DNA from: Bog-473 sp963737745
GTDB lineage: Bacteria > Actinomycetota > Acidimicrobiia > Acidimicrobiales > RAAP-2
Assembly (NCBI GenBank): GCA_963737745.1
Contig: CAVTTR010000012.1
Span: forward strand, 62,001 to 126,000
Length of the DNA: 64,000 nt
Direction: 5' to 3'
The notes under the pieces were generated by a model. The model did not search any database, was not told the DNA's origin, and saw only the letters and a program-made list of their open reading frames with translations. Of the stretch, positions 37,233 through 46,182 are shown piece by piece. Position 1 is the stretch's first letter. Every line of letters starts with the position of its first letter. The translations under genes were made by a program, and so were the position numbers.

Positions 37233-40200
37233 GTGCCGCGTCGCGAGGATTTGAAGACGATTCTGGTCATCGGGTCGGGACCGATCGTGATCGGCCAAGC
37301 CTGCGAGTTCGACTATTCCGGCACGCAGGCCTGCCGGGTCCTGGCCGAAGAGGGCTACCGGGTCGTGCTGGCCAACTCCAACCCGGCCACGATCATGACG
37401 GACCCGGCCACGGCCGACCGCACGTACGTCGAACCGTTGGACCCGGCGGTGCTGACCGCCATCATCGAGAAGGAGCGGCCCGACGCCCTGCTGCCCACGC
37501 TCGGCGGCCAGACGGCACTCAACCTCACGATGAAGCTGGTCGAGCTCGGTGTGCTCGAGCGCTACGGCGTCGAGGTGATCGGGGCCCGCCCCGAGGCCAT
37601 CTCGACGGCGGAGGATCGCGACAAGTTCAAGGCCGCGATGCAGGAGATCGGCCTCGAGGTGCCTCCATCGGGATTCGCCCACACCCTGGCCGAGGCCGAG
37701 GAGATCGCAGAGGAGATCGGCTATCCGATCATGGTGCGCCCCAGCTTCATCCTGGGCGGGTCGGGGACGGGGATCGCCCAAGATGCGGCCCACTTCACCC
37801 AACTGGCCGTCGAGGGCCTGGCGGCCAGCCCGGTGGGCCAGATCCTGGTCGAGCGCTCGATCGCCGGCTGGAAGGAGTACGAGCTCGAGGTGATGCGTGA
37901 CGCAGCCGACAACTGTGTCGTCGTCTGCTCCATCGAGAACTTCGATCCCATGGGGGTGCACACCGGGGACTCCATCACGGTGGCTCCCGCGCAGACGCTG
38001 ACCGATGTCGAATACCAGGGCATGCGCGACGACGCCTTCGCTTGCCTGCGCCGCGTCGGGGTGGAGACCGGCGGCTCGAACGTGCAGTTCGCGGTGGATC
38101 CGCGGACGGGTCGCCGCGTCATCATCGAGATGAACCCGCGCGTGTCGCGCTCCTCGGCGCTCGCCTCCAAGGCCACCGGGTTCCCCATTGCGAAGATCGC
38201 GGCCCGCCTCGCCGTGGGCTATCTCCTCGACGAGATACCCAACGACATCACCCGGGCCACGCCGGCCTCGTTCGAACCGACGATCGACTATGTGGTGACG
38301 AAGATCCCCCGTTGGGCTTTCGAGAAGTTGCCCGGCACCGACGGACGGTTGGGTACCCGGATGCAGTCCGTGGGCGAGGTGATGGCCATCGGTCGCACGT
38401 TCTGCGAATCGCTGCAGAAGGCGCTGCGATCACTCGAGCAAGGTCGCGCCGGGCTCAACGCCGACCCGGGGGAGCGTGTCCTGGACGAGCTCGACGACGA
38501 GGAACTGCTGGCGCGCGTCGTCGTGGCCACACCCGATCGCATCTTCGAAGTGGAAGCGGCGTTGCGCCGGGGCATCTCCGCCGAGGAGGTCGCGGCGCGT
38601 ACGGGCATCGATCCGTGGTTCGTGCGACAGATCTTGCAGATAACGGTGGCACGCCAGCGCATCGCGGCCGCCGGGCAGCTCGACCGTGACGGGTACTGGC
38701 GGGCCAAGCGGCTCGGCTTTTCCGACGAGCAGCTGGCATATCTTCTCCATACCAGCGCAGTCGAGATCCGGCGGCAGCGTCTCGCCCTCGGCGTGCGGGC
38801 CACCTTCAAGACGGTGGACACGTGCGCAGCAGAGTTCGAAGCGTTCACGCCGTACCACTACTCCACCTATGAGGAGGAGGACGAGGTTCGACCCTCCGAG
38901 CGCGATCGCGTCGTCATCTTGGGCTCGGGGCCGAACCGCATCGGGCAGGGCATCGAGTTCGACTACTGCTGCGTCCACGCCTCCATGTCACTGCGCCAGG
39001 CCGGCTACGAGACGGTCATGATCAACTGCAATCCCGAGACGGTGTCCACCGACTACGACACCTCGGACCGGCTCTACTTCGAACCGCTGACGGCCGAGGA
39101 CGTGGCCAACGTGCTCGAGGCGGAGCAAGGCGCCGGAGGAAGGGTGGTCGGGGTCATCGTTGCTCTGGGCGGGCAGACGCCACTCAAGCTGGCGGGGTCG
39201 TTGCCACCCGAGCTGGTGCTCGGGACCAGTCCCGCCTCCATCGACTTGGCCGAAGATCGCGAGCGCTGGAATGCACTGTGCGGTTCGCTGCACATCCCAC
39301 AGCCACCGGGAGGGACAGCGACCAGCACGGCCGAGGCCCTCGCCATCGCCGGGGAAGTGGGGTATCCGGTGTTGTTGCGGCCGAGCTACGTGTTGGGCGG
39401 TCGCGCCATGGAGATCGTCTACGACGACGACGCCGTGCGTCGGGTCATGCATACACTCACCACGGGTGCCTTGGCCCGAGAGGGCGGGGTCACGGCGGAG
39501 CGCCCCGTTCTGGTCGATCGCTTCTTGGAGGACGCCGTCGAGGTGGACGTCGACGCGGTGCGTGACGGTGCGGGAGAGATACTTATCGCCGGGATCATGG
39601 AGCACGTGGAGGAGGCAGGCGTGCACTCGGGCGACTCGGCCTGTGCTCTGCCTCCGCAGTCGCTCGGCTCCGAGGTCCTGTCCGCTCTCGACCAGCACAC
39701 ACGCTCTTTGGCCGATGCCCTTTCGGTGCGCGGGCTCATCAACGTGCAGTTCGCCGTGAAGGACGGACAGGTCTATGTGCTCGAGGCCAATCCCCGGGCG
39801 AGCCGTACCGTGCCCTTCGTAGCCAAGGCAACCGGGGTCCCTCTGGCCATGGTGGCGGCGCGGGTCATGGTGGGGCAGACCCTGGCCGAGCTCCGGGAGG
39901 AAGGATTGCTTCCTCGCAATGCGGTCGGCCGCGTGCCCGCCCTCGACCACGTGAGCGTGAAGGAAGCCGTCATGCCCTTCGACCGCTTTCCCGGCGTCGA
40001 CACCTTGTTAGGCCCCGAAATGCGCTCGACGGGCGAGGTCATGGGCGTGGACACGACCTTCGGCCTCGCCTTCGCCAAGAGCCAGATGGCGGCGGGCACC
40101 CGCCTGCCCGACTCGGGCACCGTGTTCCTCTCACTGGCCGATCGCGATAAGCCCGCTGGCTTGGAAGTGGCGCGCTCGTTCAGCGCCTTGGGCTTCTCCA

Positions 40201-40538
40201 TTGCCGCCACCTTGGGCACGGCGGGCTACCTCCGTTCGCAGGGAGTGTCCGTCGACACACTGGTTTCGAAGGTGGGCGAGGAGGGGGTGGCATCCGATGC
40301 GGTCGAGCTCATCGCCCAGGGCAAGGTGCAGCTCGTCGTGAACACACCGCGGGGACTCGGGCCCCGGGCCGACGGTCAACACATTCGTATGGCCTCCATC
40401 ACCTACCACGTGCCCTGCCTGACGACGCTGGCTGCGGCGCGGGCGGCCGCCGGGGGCATCACGGATGCGCGCCGGCACCCACTGGTGGTCCGTGCCTTGC
40501 AGGACCTCCATCTCGGGCTCGGTGAGCCGCGTCCGTGA
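37233..40538 (+). CDS. carB: carbamoyl-phosphate synthase large subunit CarB
   Basis: CarB makes carbamoyl phosphate from bicarbonate, ammonia and two ATP. At 1101 aa it has the full duplicated layout. The first ATP-grasp half starts ILVIGSGPIVIGQACEFDYS and has EMNPRVSRSSALASKATGFP. An oligomerisation domain follows. The second half begins VVILGSGPNRIGQGIEFDY and repeats the fold (EANPRASRTVPFVAKATGVP). A C-terminal MGS-like allosteric domain ends the chain. GTG 37233 has ACAGGGGA upstream. No frameshift is seen across its 3.3 kb. Confidence 0.97.
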   Translation: MPRREDLKTILVIGSGPIVIGQACEFDYSGTQACRVLAEEGYRVVLANSNPATIMTDPATADRTYVEPLDPAVLTAIIEKERPDALLPTLGGQTALNLTMKLVELGVLERYGVEVIGARPEAISTAEDRDKFKAAMQEIGLEVPPSGFAHTLAEAEEIAEEIGYPIMVRPSFILGGSGTGIAQDAAHFTQLAVEGLAASPVGQILVERSIAGWKEYELEVMRDAADNCVVVCSIENFDPMGVHTGDSITVAPAQTLTDVEYQGMRDDAFACLRRVGVETGGSNVQFAVDPRTGRRVIIEMNPRVSRSSALASKATGFPIAKIAARLAVGYLLDEIPNDITRATPASFEPTIDYVVTKIPRWAFEKLPGTDGRLGTRMQSVGEVMAIGRTFCESLQKALRSLEQGRAGLNADPGERVLDELDDEELLARVVVATPDRIFEVEAALRRGISAEEVAARTGIDPWFVRQILQITVARQRIAAAGQLDRDGYWRAKRLGFSDEQLAYLLHTSAVEIRRQRLALGVRATFKTVDTCAAEFEAFTPYHYSTYEEEDEVRPSERDRVVILGSGPNRIGQGIEFDYCCVHASMSLRQAGYETVMINCNPETVSTDYDTSDRLYFEPLTAEDVANVLEAEQGAGGRVVGVIVALGGQTPLKLAGSLPPELVLGTSPASIDLAEDRERWNALCGSLHIPQPPGGTATSTAEALAIAGEVGYPVLLRPSYVLGGRAMEIVYDDDAVRRVMHTLTTGALAREGGVTAERPVLVDRFLEDAVEVDVDAVRDGAGEILIAGIMEHVEEAGVHSGDSACALPPQSLGSEVLSALDQHTRSLADALSVRGLINVQFAVKDGQVYVLEANPRASRTVPFVAKATGVPLAMVAARVMVGQTLAELREEGLLPRNAVGRVPALDHVSVKEAVMPFDRFPGVDTLLGPEMRSTGEVMGVDTTFGLAFAKSQMAAGTRLPDSGTVFLSLADRDKPAGLEVARSFSALGFSIAATLGTAGYLRSQGVSVDTLVSKVGEEGVASDAVELIAQGKVQLVVNTPRGLGPRADGQHIRMASITYHVPCLTTLAAARAAAGGITDARRHPLVVRALQDLHLGLGEPRP

Positions 40539-41458
40539 TGGCGGGGACGGACAGCCTGGCCACCAGCGTGGGCTCGGTCGTTCTCCCGAACCCGATCATG
40601 ACCGCCTCGGGCACGGCGGGGCACGGGGCCGAGCTCGCTGACTACGGGGACCTTTCGCAGCTCGGTGCGGTAGTGGTCAAGTCGGTGTCGATCCGCCCGT
40701 GGGAGGGCAATCCTGCCCCGCGGGTGCACGAGGTCGGCGCCGGCATGTTGAACAGCGTCGGCTTACAGGGTCCCGGGTTGGCGGCCTGGTTGGCTGACGA
40801 CCTGCCGGCACTGGCCGAGACAGGGGCGAGGGTGGTGGCCAGCATCTGGGGCCGGTCGGTCGACGACTATGCGCAGGCGGCGGCCATGCTCGCCCAGGCC
40901 GGCCCGCCCATCGTGGCGGTCGAGGTGAACGTGAGCTGTCCCAACGTCGAGGATCGCTCCCGGATGTTCGCCCACTCTGAACGGGCGACGGCTCAGGTGG
41001 TGGCCGCCAGCGAATGCGGCCTGCCCCGCTGGGTCAAGCTGAGCCCGAACGTGCCCGATATCGCGGCCATCGCCGGCGCGGCGCTCGCCGAAGGTGCCGA
41101 GGGGCTCACCCTTACCAACACATTGCTCGGATTGGCGGTCGACGTCGAGACGGGCCGTCCGGTGCTGGGCGCGGGCGGCGGGGGACTGTCGGGAGAGGCC
41201 CTCCATCCGGTGGCGATTCGAGCGGTGTGGGAGTGCCGCAAGGTCTTTCCCGATGCCGCCATCATCGGCGTGGGCGGCGTGGCGTCGGGCCGAGATGCGA
41301 TCGAGTTCCTGCGCGCCGGCGCCGATGCCGTGCAGGTGGGCACCGCAACATTTCGTGATCCTCGTGCTCCGTGGAACGTGCTGCACGAGGTGGCGCGATG
41401 GTGCGAAAAGAGAGGAACAACCGTGCATGCGTTGCGCGCCATGGCAAGAGGTCAGTGA
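40535..41458 (+). CDS. pyrD: dihydroorotate dehydrogenase PyrD, class 1B type
   Basis: PyrD oxidises dihydroorotate to orotate with FMN. The 307-aa protein has the catalytic Cys in EVNVSCPNVEDR, which marks class 1 enzymes; class 2 use Ser. KLSPNVPDI, LTLTNTLLG, GGGGLSGEALHPVA and VGGVASGRDAIEFL match class 1B (NAD-linked). Class 1B enzymes normally pair with PyrK, an FAD/[2Fe-2S] subunit, but no pyrK is in this operon. Either PyrK is encoded elsewhere or another electron acceptor is used. GTG 40535 overlaps the carB stop. Confidence 0.92.
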   Translation: MMAGTDSLATSVGSVVLPNPIMTASGTAGHGAELADYGDLSQLGAVVVKSVSIRPWEGNPAPRVHEVGAGMLNSVGLQGPGLAAWLADDLPALAETGARVVASIWGRSVDDYAQAAAMLAQAGPPIVAVEVNVSCPNVEDRSRMFAHSERATAQVVAASECGLPRWVKLSPNVPDIAAIAGAALAEGAEGLTLTNTLLGLAVDVETGRPVLGAGGGGLSGEALHPVAIRAVWECRKVFPDAAIIGVGGVASGRDAIEFLRAGADAVQVGTATFRDPRAPWNVLHEVARWCEKRGTTVHALRAMARGQ

Positions 41459-41481
41459 GCGGCGCATCGAGAGGAGACGAT

Positions 41482-42327
41482 ATGGAGAGGCGGGAAAGCT
41501 TTGGCGTGCGCGTGGCCGATGCCGTGGCACGGCTTGGGCCGCTGTGCGCTGGCATAGATCCCTCCGGTGACTTGCTCAGGGCATGGGGCCTGACGGACGA
41601 CGTGAAGGGGTTACGCGCGTTCTGCCGGGTCTGCGTCGATGCCCTCGGCGGAGTGGTGCCGATCATCAAGCCGCAGGTGGCCTTCTTCGAGCGCCACGGC
41701 TCGGCCGGGCTGGCCGAACTCGAGCGGCTATTCGTCGAGGCGGCGCAGGCCGGGCTCCTCGTGCTGGCCGACGCCAAGCGCGGCGATATCGACACGACGG
41801 CTGCGGCCTATGCCGAGGCCTGGCTGGGCGAGGGCAGTTCCCTGGCTGCAGACGCGGTGACGGCGCATCCGTATCTTGGGGTGGGGGCGCTTGCCCCCCT
41901 GGTGGCGACGGCCGCCCGCACCGGCCGGGGGGTAATTGTCGTCACCCGGAGCTCCAATCCAGAGGGACGCTCGTTACAGCAGGCGGTGACCAGTTCGGGG
42001 GTCTCGGTCGAAGACTCGATCCTGGCTGAGATTGCCGCCTGGAACGACTCGCCTGATGTCCCCACGGGAACGGTCGGTGCGGTGATCGGGGCCACGCTGG
42101 GAAAGACGAATTTTCCATTGGGCCAGCTCGGGGGGGTTATTTTGGCCCCCGGCTTGGGAGCGCAGGGCGCCCGGCCCGAAGATCTGCCCACTCTTTTCGC
42201 CGGGTGCACACCCGGAAGTGTCCTGGTCAGCACCTCGCGGAGCCTTCTCTCAACCGGGCCTGATCCGGTTGATCTGCGCCGGGCGGCGTCCAATCTGGGG
42301 GCCGAATTAGCGACCGTCCTAGGCTGA
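41482..42327 (+). CDS. pyrF: orotidine-5'-phosphate decarboxylase PyrF
   Basis: PyrF decarboxylates OMP to UMP. The 281-aa protein is the longer type found in actinobacteria and myxobacteria. It has CAGIDPSGDLL, the catalytic DAKRGDIDTTA (Asp-Lys-x-x-Asp) and APGLGAQGARPEDL, with a C-terminal phosphate-binding loop near VSTSRSLL. ATG 41482 has GAGGAGA upstream; GTG 41455, which overlaps the pyrD stop, is an in-frame alternative. It ends the UMP block: all six enzymatic steps are encoded between 33.3 and 42.3 kb. Confidence 0.94.
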   Translation: MERRESFGVRVADAVARLGPLCAGIDPSGDLLRAWGLTDDVKGLRAFCRVCVDALGGVVPIIKPQVAFFERHGSAGLAELERLFVEAAQAGLLVLADAKRGDIDTTAAAYAEAWLGEGSSLAADAVTAHPYLGVGALAPLVATAARTGRGVIVVTRSSNPEGRSLQQAVTSSGVSVEDSILAEIAAWNDSPDVPTGTVGAVIGATLGKTNFPLGQLGGVILAPGLGAQGARPEDLPTLFAGCTPGSVLVSTSRSLLSTGPDPVDLRRAASNLGAELATVLG

Positions 42328-42365
42328 GTAGGGCTTTTAGGTGTGAACGAGGCGAACAGAGGCGC

Positions 42366-42371
42366 TATGGT
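42366..42371 (+). promoter_or_regulatory. -10 box (TATGGT) of a probable leaderless mihF promoter
   Basis: TATGGT lies exactly 6 nt before the mihF ATG at 42378, with no ribosome-binding site between. It would make mihF-gmk-rpoZ and following genes independent of the pyr operon. Confidence 0.5.
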
Positions 42372-42377
42372 CTCGCC

Positions 42378-42695
42378 ATGCCGCAACCACCCGCACTCAC
42401 TCCCGAGCAGCGCGCTGCTGCACTTGAAAAGGCCGCCAGAGTTCGCCGTGAGCGGGCTGTGGTGAAAGAGAAGCTCAAGATGGGCAATCTCACGCTTGAT
42501 CAATTGCTCACGCAGGCCGATTCCGACGAGACCGTCGGGAAGATGAAGGTGGTCTCGGTTCTCGAGTCCCTTCCCGGACTGGGCAAGGTGAAGGCGCGCC
42601 GGCTCATGGAGACCGTTGGCATCAGCGACAGTCGCCGTCTGCAAGGACTGGGCGCCAAGCAGCGCGAGTCGCTGCTCAAAGAGACTGCGCGCTGA
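42378..42695 (+). CDS. mihF: actinobacterial integration host factor mIHF
   Basis: mIHF is a nucleoid-associated protein unrelated to the alpha/beta IHF of proteobacteria. The 105-aa protein has the conserved basic helix LEKAARVRRERAVVKEKLK. The helix-two-turn-helix DNA-binding part follows: VVSVLESLPGLGKVKARRLM, then GISDSRRLQGLGAKQRESLL. The neighbours gmk, rpoZ, coaBC and metK are those seen in mycobacteria. It is essential in several actinobacteria and organises the chromosome. It has its own putative promoter just upstream. Confidence 0.93.
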   Translation: MPQPPALTPEQRAAALEKAARVRRERAVVKEKLKMGNLTLDQLLTQADSDETVGKMKVVSVLESLPGLGKVKARRLMETVGISDSRRLQGLGAKQRESLLKETAR

Positions 42696-42708
42696 GCCAC
42701 TGATCTTC

Positions 42709-43269
42709 GTGCTCATCGGCCCCGGCGGGGCCGGCAAGGGCACGCTGGCTGCAGAGTTGGTGGCAGCCGATCCCACGCTCTGGTTGAGTCGTAGTTGGAC
42801 CACCCGATCGCCGCGTCCGGGCGAAGAGGAGCGCAACAGCTACGAGTTCGTCGACCGAGCCACGTTCGAGCAGGCCGTGGCTCGGGGCGAGTTCTTCGAG
42901 TGGGCCGAGTTCTTGGGCAACCTCATGGGCACTCCCATTCCCCGGCCGCCCGAGGGTTCCGACGTCCTCCTCGAGATCGACGTGCAGGGAGCCGAGCAGG
43001 TCTTGGCCAAACGTCCCGATGCGACAGTGATCCTGCTGTTGCCGCCATCGCTCGAGGTGCAAGCGGCCCGTCTGGCGGCCCGGGGGGACGATCTGGAGCA
43101 CATCGCGCGACGGGTCGAGAAGGGCGAGCAGGAGGTCGAGCGGGGACGCCAGGTGGCGACGTACACCGTGGTCAACGACGACCTGCGTCAGGCCCAGGCC
43201 GAGCTGGCCGCTATAGTTGATCGGACCCGAACGGCTGCTCAGCGCGCCGCAACCCCGGAGGACACCTAA
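42709..43269 (+). CDS. gmk: guanylate kinase Gmk (start codon unclear)
   Basis: Gmk phosphorylates GMP to GDP. The P-loop reads GPGGAGKGT, a variant of the usual GPSGxGKST. The GMP-binding SRSWTTRSPRPGEEERNSYEF and ARGEFFEWAEF segments are present, and LLEIDVQGAEQVLAK is characteristic. The start is a puzzle: the frame overlaps the mihF end, and the only standard start before the P-loop is GTG 42709, which would trim the first strand. CTG at 42700 or 42685 is possible, or a base error. Its stop directly abuts the rpoZ ATG. Confidence 0.9.
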   Translation: MLIGPGGAGKGTLAAELVAADPTLWLSRSWTTRSPRPGEEERNSYEFVDRATFEQAVARGEFFEWAEFLGNLMGTPIPRPPEGSDVLLEIDVQGAEQVLAKRPDATVILLLPPSLEVQAARLAARGDDLEHIARRVEKGEQEVERGRQVATYTVVNDDLRQAQAELAAIVDRTRTAAQRAATPEDT

Positions 43270-43737
43270 ATGGCCCAAGGCCGCAACACGCTCATGGATC
43301 CGCCCATCGAGGAACTGCTGGACAAGGTGGATTCCAAGTTCACGCTGGTGGCCCTGGGCTCGGCCCGCGCCCGTCAGGTGAACTCGTACTACAACAGCCT
43401 GGGCGAGGGTCTGGGCAAGGTCGTGCCACCGCAGGTTGCCTCGGTCTCGGGGAAGCCGGTTTCCATCGCTTTCGAGGAGATCGCCGCCGGCAAGGCGACG
43501 TACACGCGCCCCGACCCCGAAGAAGAGGCGGCGCTGGCGGCGGCTGAGGCGGACATGGCGGGCGAGGTCGTGCTGACCGAGGTCCTGGCCGTCGACGACG
43601 ACGTGGATGACATTGTGGACGTGGTGGTCGATGTGGTCAGCGACGATGTCGACGATGTCGACGATGTCGCCGATGGGGATGCGGTCACGGAGATCGATGT
43701 TCTTGATGTCGGGGACGAGGACCCGACCGCAAGCTAG
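43270..43737 (+). CDS. rpoZ: RNA polymerase omega subunit with long acidic tail
   Basis: RpoZ helps assemble RNA polymerase. The N-terminal about 80 residues carry the omega fold: MDPPIEELLDKVDSKFTLVA, SARARQVNSYYN and SIAFEEIAAGKATY. Most homologues end near residue 90-110. Here a further 60 residues form a strongly acidic Asp/Val-rich tail containing repeated DDV, encoded in part by a 9-bp tandem repeat at 43642-43668. The tail is probably disordered. ATG 43270 follows the gmk stop with no gap. Confidence 0.92.
   Translation: MAQGRNTLMDPPIEELLDKVDSKFTLVALGSARARQVNSYYNSLGEGLGKVVPPQVASVSGKPVSIAFEEIAAGKATYTRPDPEEEAALAAAEADMAGEVVLTEVLAVDDDVDDIVDVVVDVVSDDVDDVDDVADGDAVTEIDVLDVGDEDPTAS
43642..43668 (+). 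repeat. 9-bp tandem repeat (GACGATGTC x3) in rpoZ
   Basis: Three perfect GACGATGTC units encode DDVDDVDDV in the acidic tail of omega. Imperfect copies flank it on both sides. The unit keeps frame, so slippage would change tail length without breaking the gene. Confidence 0.85.
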
Positions 43738-43740
43738 CCG

Positions 43741-44970
43741 GTGCCGCCGACGGGAGGCCCTGCGCCTCGCATCGTCCTGGGCGTCTGCGGGGGGATTGCG
43801 GCCTACAAGGCCGTAGAGGTGTGCCGGCTCCTGGTGGATGCCGGCGCCCACGTGATCCCGGTCCTGACCGCAGAGGCCACGCGGTTCGTCGGTGCGGTGA
43901 CGTTCTCCGCTTTGGCCTCCGAGCCGGTGCAGTCGTCGCTGTGGGACGAGGCGTCGCCCATTCCGCATACTCGCCTCGGGCAGAGCGCCGACCTGATTGT
44001 GGTGGCGCCGGCAACGGCACATTTCCTGGCCCGCTACGCCGCCGGCCTCTCCGACGACCTGTTGACGGCGACGCTTCTGGCCACCCGGGCCCCCGTTTTG
44101 GTCTGCCCGGCCATGCACACCGAAATGTGGGAACACCCCTCGGTAAGGGAGAACCTGGCCACATTGACCCGGCGGGGCGTGGGCGTGGTGCCGCCGGCGA
44201 TCGGGCATCTGGCCGGGGGCGACTCCGGTGAGGGCCGGCTGGCTGAACCAGCGGACATCGTCGCCCGAGTATTGAGCGACCTGAGCGAGCGGCGCGACTT
44301 CGCCGGGCAGCACGTCGTCGTGAGCGCGGGTGGCACCCGCGAGGCGCTCGACCCCGTGCGCTTTCTGACCAACCGCTCCTCGGGCAAGCAAGGTCATGCC
44401 ATCGCCGAGGCTGCGGCCCGCCGTGGCGCGCAGGTGACCCTGGTCACCGCATCGGCCCTCCCGCTGGCGGCCGACGTGCGGGCGGCCGTCACCCGGATCG
44501 ACGTCGAGAGTGCAGCGGAAATGGAAGCGGCTCTGGACGAGCCGAGCCGTCGGGCCGACGTCGTCATCATGGCGGCCGCCGTGGCCGACTATCGGCCAAA
44601 GATGGCGGCCGATCAGAAGCTCTCCAAAGAAGACGGCGTGCCCGATCTCGTGCTCGAGCCGACGCCCGACATCTTGACCGCATTGGCGGCTCGCCGCCGG
44701 CCGGGCCAGGTGCTCGTCGGGTTCGCGGCGGAGACCCACGATGTGGTCGAGCGCAGCCGCCGCAAGCTGCAACGCAAGGGTGTCGACTTGCTGGTCGTCA
44801 ACGATGTGAGTGCCCCCGGCGTCGGCTTTGACCACGACACAAATGCGGTCACCATTCTCGGAGTGGATGGCAGCCGCACCGAGATCGACTTGACGTCCAA
44901 GAATGCCGTCGCGCATGCCGTACTCGATAGGGTGATGGCCCACCAGAGTCAGAATCGGAGCCCCCAGTGA
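43741..44970 (+). CDS. coaBC: bifunctional phosphopantothenoylcysteine decarboxylase/synthase CoaBC
   Basis: CoaBC performs two steps of coenzyme A synthesis. The 409-aa protein has an N-terminal flavoprotein decarboxylase (LGVCGGIAAYKAVEVCRLL, then CPAMHTEMWEHP). The C-terminal CTP-dependent synthetase has VVSAGGTREALDPVRFLTN, SSGKQGHAIAEAAARRGA, KLSKEDGVPDLVLEPTPDIL and DLLVVNDVS. Both halves are complete. GTG 43741 follows the rpoZ stop by 3 bp, and the end overlaps metK as GTGA. Confidence 0.94.
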   Translation: MPPTGGPAPRIVLGVCGGIAAYKAVEVCRLLVDAGAHVIPVLTAEATRFVGAVTFSALASEPVQSSLWDEASPIPHTRLGQSADLIVVAPATAHFLARYAAGLSDDLLTATLLATRAPVLVCPAMHTEMWEHPSVRENLATLTRRGVGVVPPAIGHLAGGDSGEGRLAEPADIVARVLSDLSERRDFAGQHVVVSAGGTREALDPVRFLTNRSSGKQGHAIAEAAARRGAQVTLVTASALPLAADVRAAVTRIDVESAAEMEAALDEPSRRADVVIMAAAVADYRPKMAADQKLSKEDGVPDLVLEPTPDILTALAARRRPGQVLVGFAAETHDVVERSRRKLQRKGVDLLVVNDVSAPGVGFDHDTNAVTILGVDGSRTEIDLTSKNAVAHAVLDRVMAHQSQNRSPQ

Positions 44971-46157
44971 AAACGACGTTCACCTCGGAATCAGTGACCG
45001 AGGGCCATCCCGACAAAATGGCGGACCAAGTGTCCGATGCCGTGCTGGATGCCATGCTCGAGGGCGATCCCGGCAGTCGGGTGGCATGTGAAACGCTCCT
45101 CACGACCGGGCTGGTCGTCGTGGCGGGAGAAGTCACCACATCGACGTACGTCGACATCCCCGCCATCGTCCGCGAGACGGTGTGCGCTATCGGTTACGAC
45201 AACGATGCCTACGGGTTCAACGGCAACACATGCGGCGTGCTCGTGTCGCTCGATTCCCAATCTCCCGACATCGCCCAGGGCGTCGACAAGGCGTATGAGT
45301 TCCGCACGGGCTCCGGCGGTGAGGACACCCTCAACGCACAGGGCGCTGGAGATCAGGGAATGATGTTCGGCTATGCCTGTGACGAGACGCCCGACCTGAT
45401 GCCGTTGCCGATCTGGCTGGCCCACCGCCTCTCGGAGCGCCTGGCCCAGGTTCGGCGGATTGGAGCGGTGCCCTATCTGCGTCCCGACGGCAAGACGCAG
45501 GTGTCGGTGGTGTACGAGGGCGGACGACCGGTGCGGATCGACACAGTGCTTATCTCGACCCAGCACGCCCCCGGGATCGACCTCGAGGAGCAGTTGCTGG
45601 TCGACCTGACCAAGCACGTGATCAACCCCTTGTTGCCCGACGACCTGGACACGGAGGGCTTGCGGATCCTGGCCAACCCGACCGGGATTTTCGAGCTGGG
45701 GGGACCGCACGCCGACACGGGTCTCACCGGTCGCAAGATCATCGTCGACACCTACGGCGGGATGGCCCGTCATGGCGGGGGTGCATTCTCGGGCAAGGAT
45801 CCTTCGAAGGTGGATCGTTCTGCCGCCTATGCCGCCCGGTGGGTGGCCAAGCACGTCGTCGCCGCCGGTGCAGCCACCCGGTGCGAGGTTCAGGTCGCCT
45901 ATGCCATCGGCGTCGCCCATCCCGTCTCGCTCATGGTGGAGACCTTCGGGACGGAGGTCGTCGACCCCGAGAAGATCGCCGGCGGTGTGCGAGAGATCTT
46001 CGACCTCCGCCCGGCCGCCATCACGCGCGACCTCGATCTTCGTCGCCCGATCTACAAGAAGACGGCGGCCTACGGCCACTTCGGCCGCCCGGAGAAGGAA
46101 TTCACCTGGGAAGCGACTCCGAGGGTCGACGACCTGCGCGCGGCATTGGGCCTCTGA
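44967..46157 (+). CDS. metK: S-adenosylmethionine synthetase MetK
   Basis: MetK makes S-adenosylmethionine from ATP and methionine. The 396-aa protein has FTSESVTEGHPDKMADQVSD at the N-terminus, the signatures GAGDQGMMFGYA and GGGAFSGKDPSKVDRSAAY, and the C-terminal KKTAAYGHFG. All are hallmarks of bacterial MetK, and the length is standard. It overlaps coaBC by 4 bp. No SAM riboswitch precedes it, which fits its place in a housekeeping operon. Confidence 0.97.
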   Translation: MKTTFTSESVTEGHPDKMADQVSDAVLDAMLEGDPGSRVACETLLTTGLVVVAGEVTTSTYVDIPAIVRETVCAIGYDNDAYGFNGNTCGVLVSLDSQSPDIAQGVDKAYEFRTGSGGEDTLNAQGAGDQGMMFGYACDETPDLMPLPIWLAHRLSERLAQVRRIGAVPYLRPDGKTQVSVVYEGGRPVRIDTVLISTQHAPGIDLEEQLLVDLTKHVINPLLPDDLDTEGLRILANPTGIFELGGPHADTGLTGRKIIVDTYGGMARHGGGAFSGKDPSKVDRSAAYAARWVAKHVVAAGAATRCEVQVAYAIGVAHPVSLMVETFGTEVVDPEKIAGGVREIFDLRPAAITRDLDLRRPIYKKTAAYGHFGRPEKEFTWEATPRVDDLRAALGL

Positions 46158-46182
46158 GGTCACCACGTCGGGTCAACGCTGC

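Noticed and set aside
43600..43700. Repetitive Asp/Val coding region as a possible CRISPR or regulatory repeat
   Set aside because: Units are 9 bp, contiguous and in frame within rpoZ. There are no spacers.
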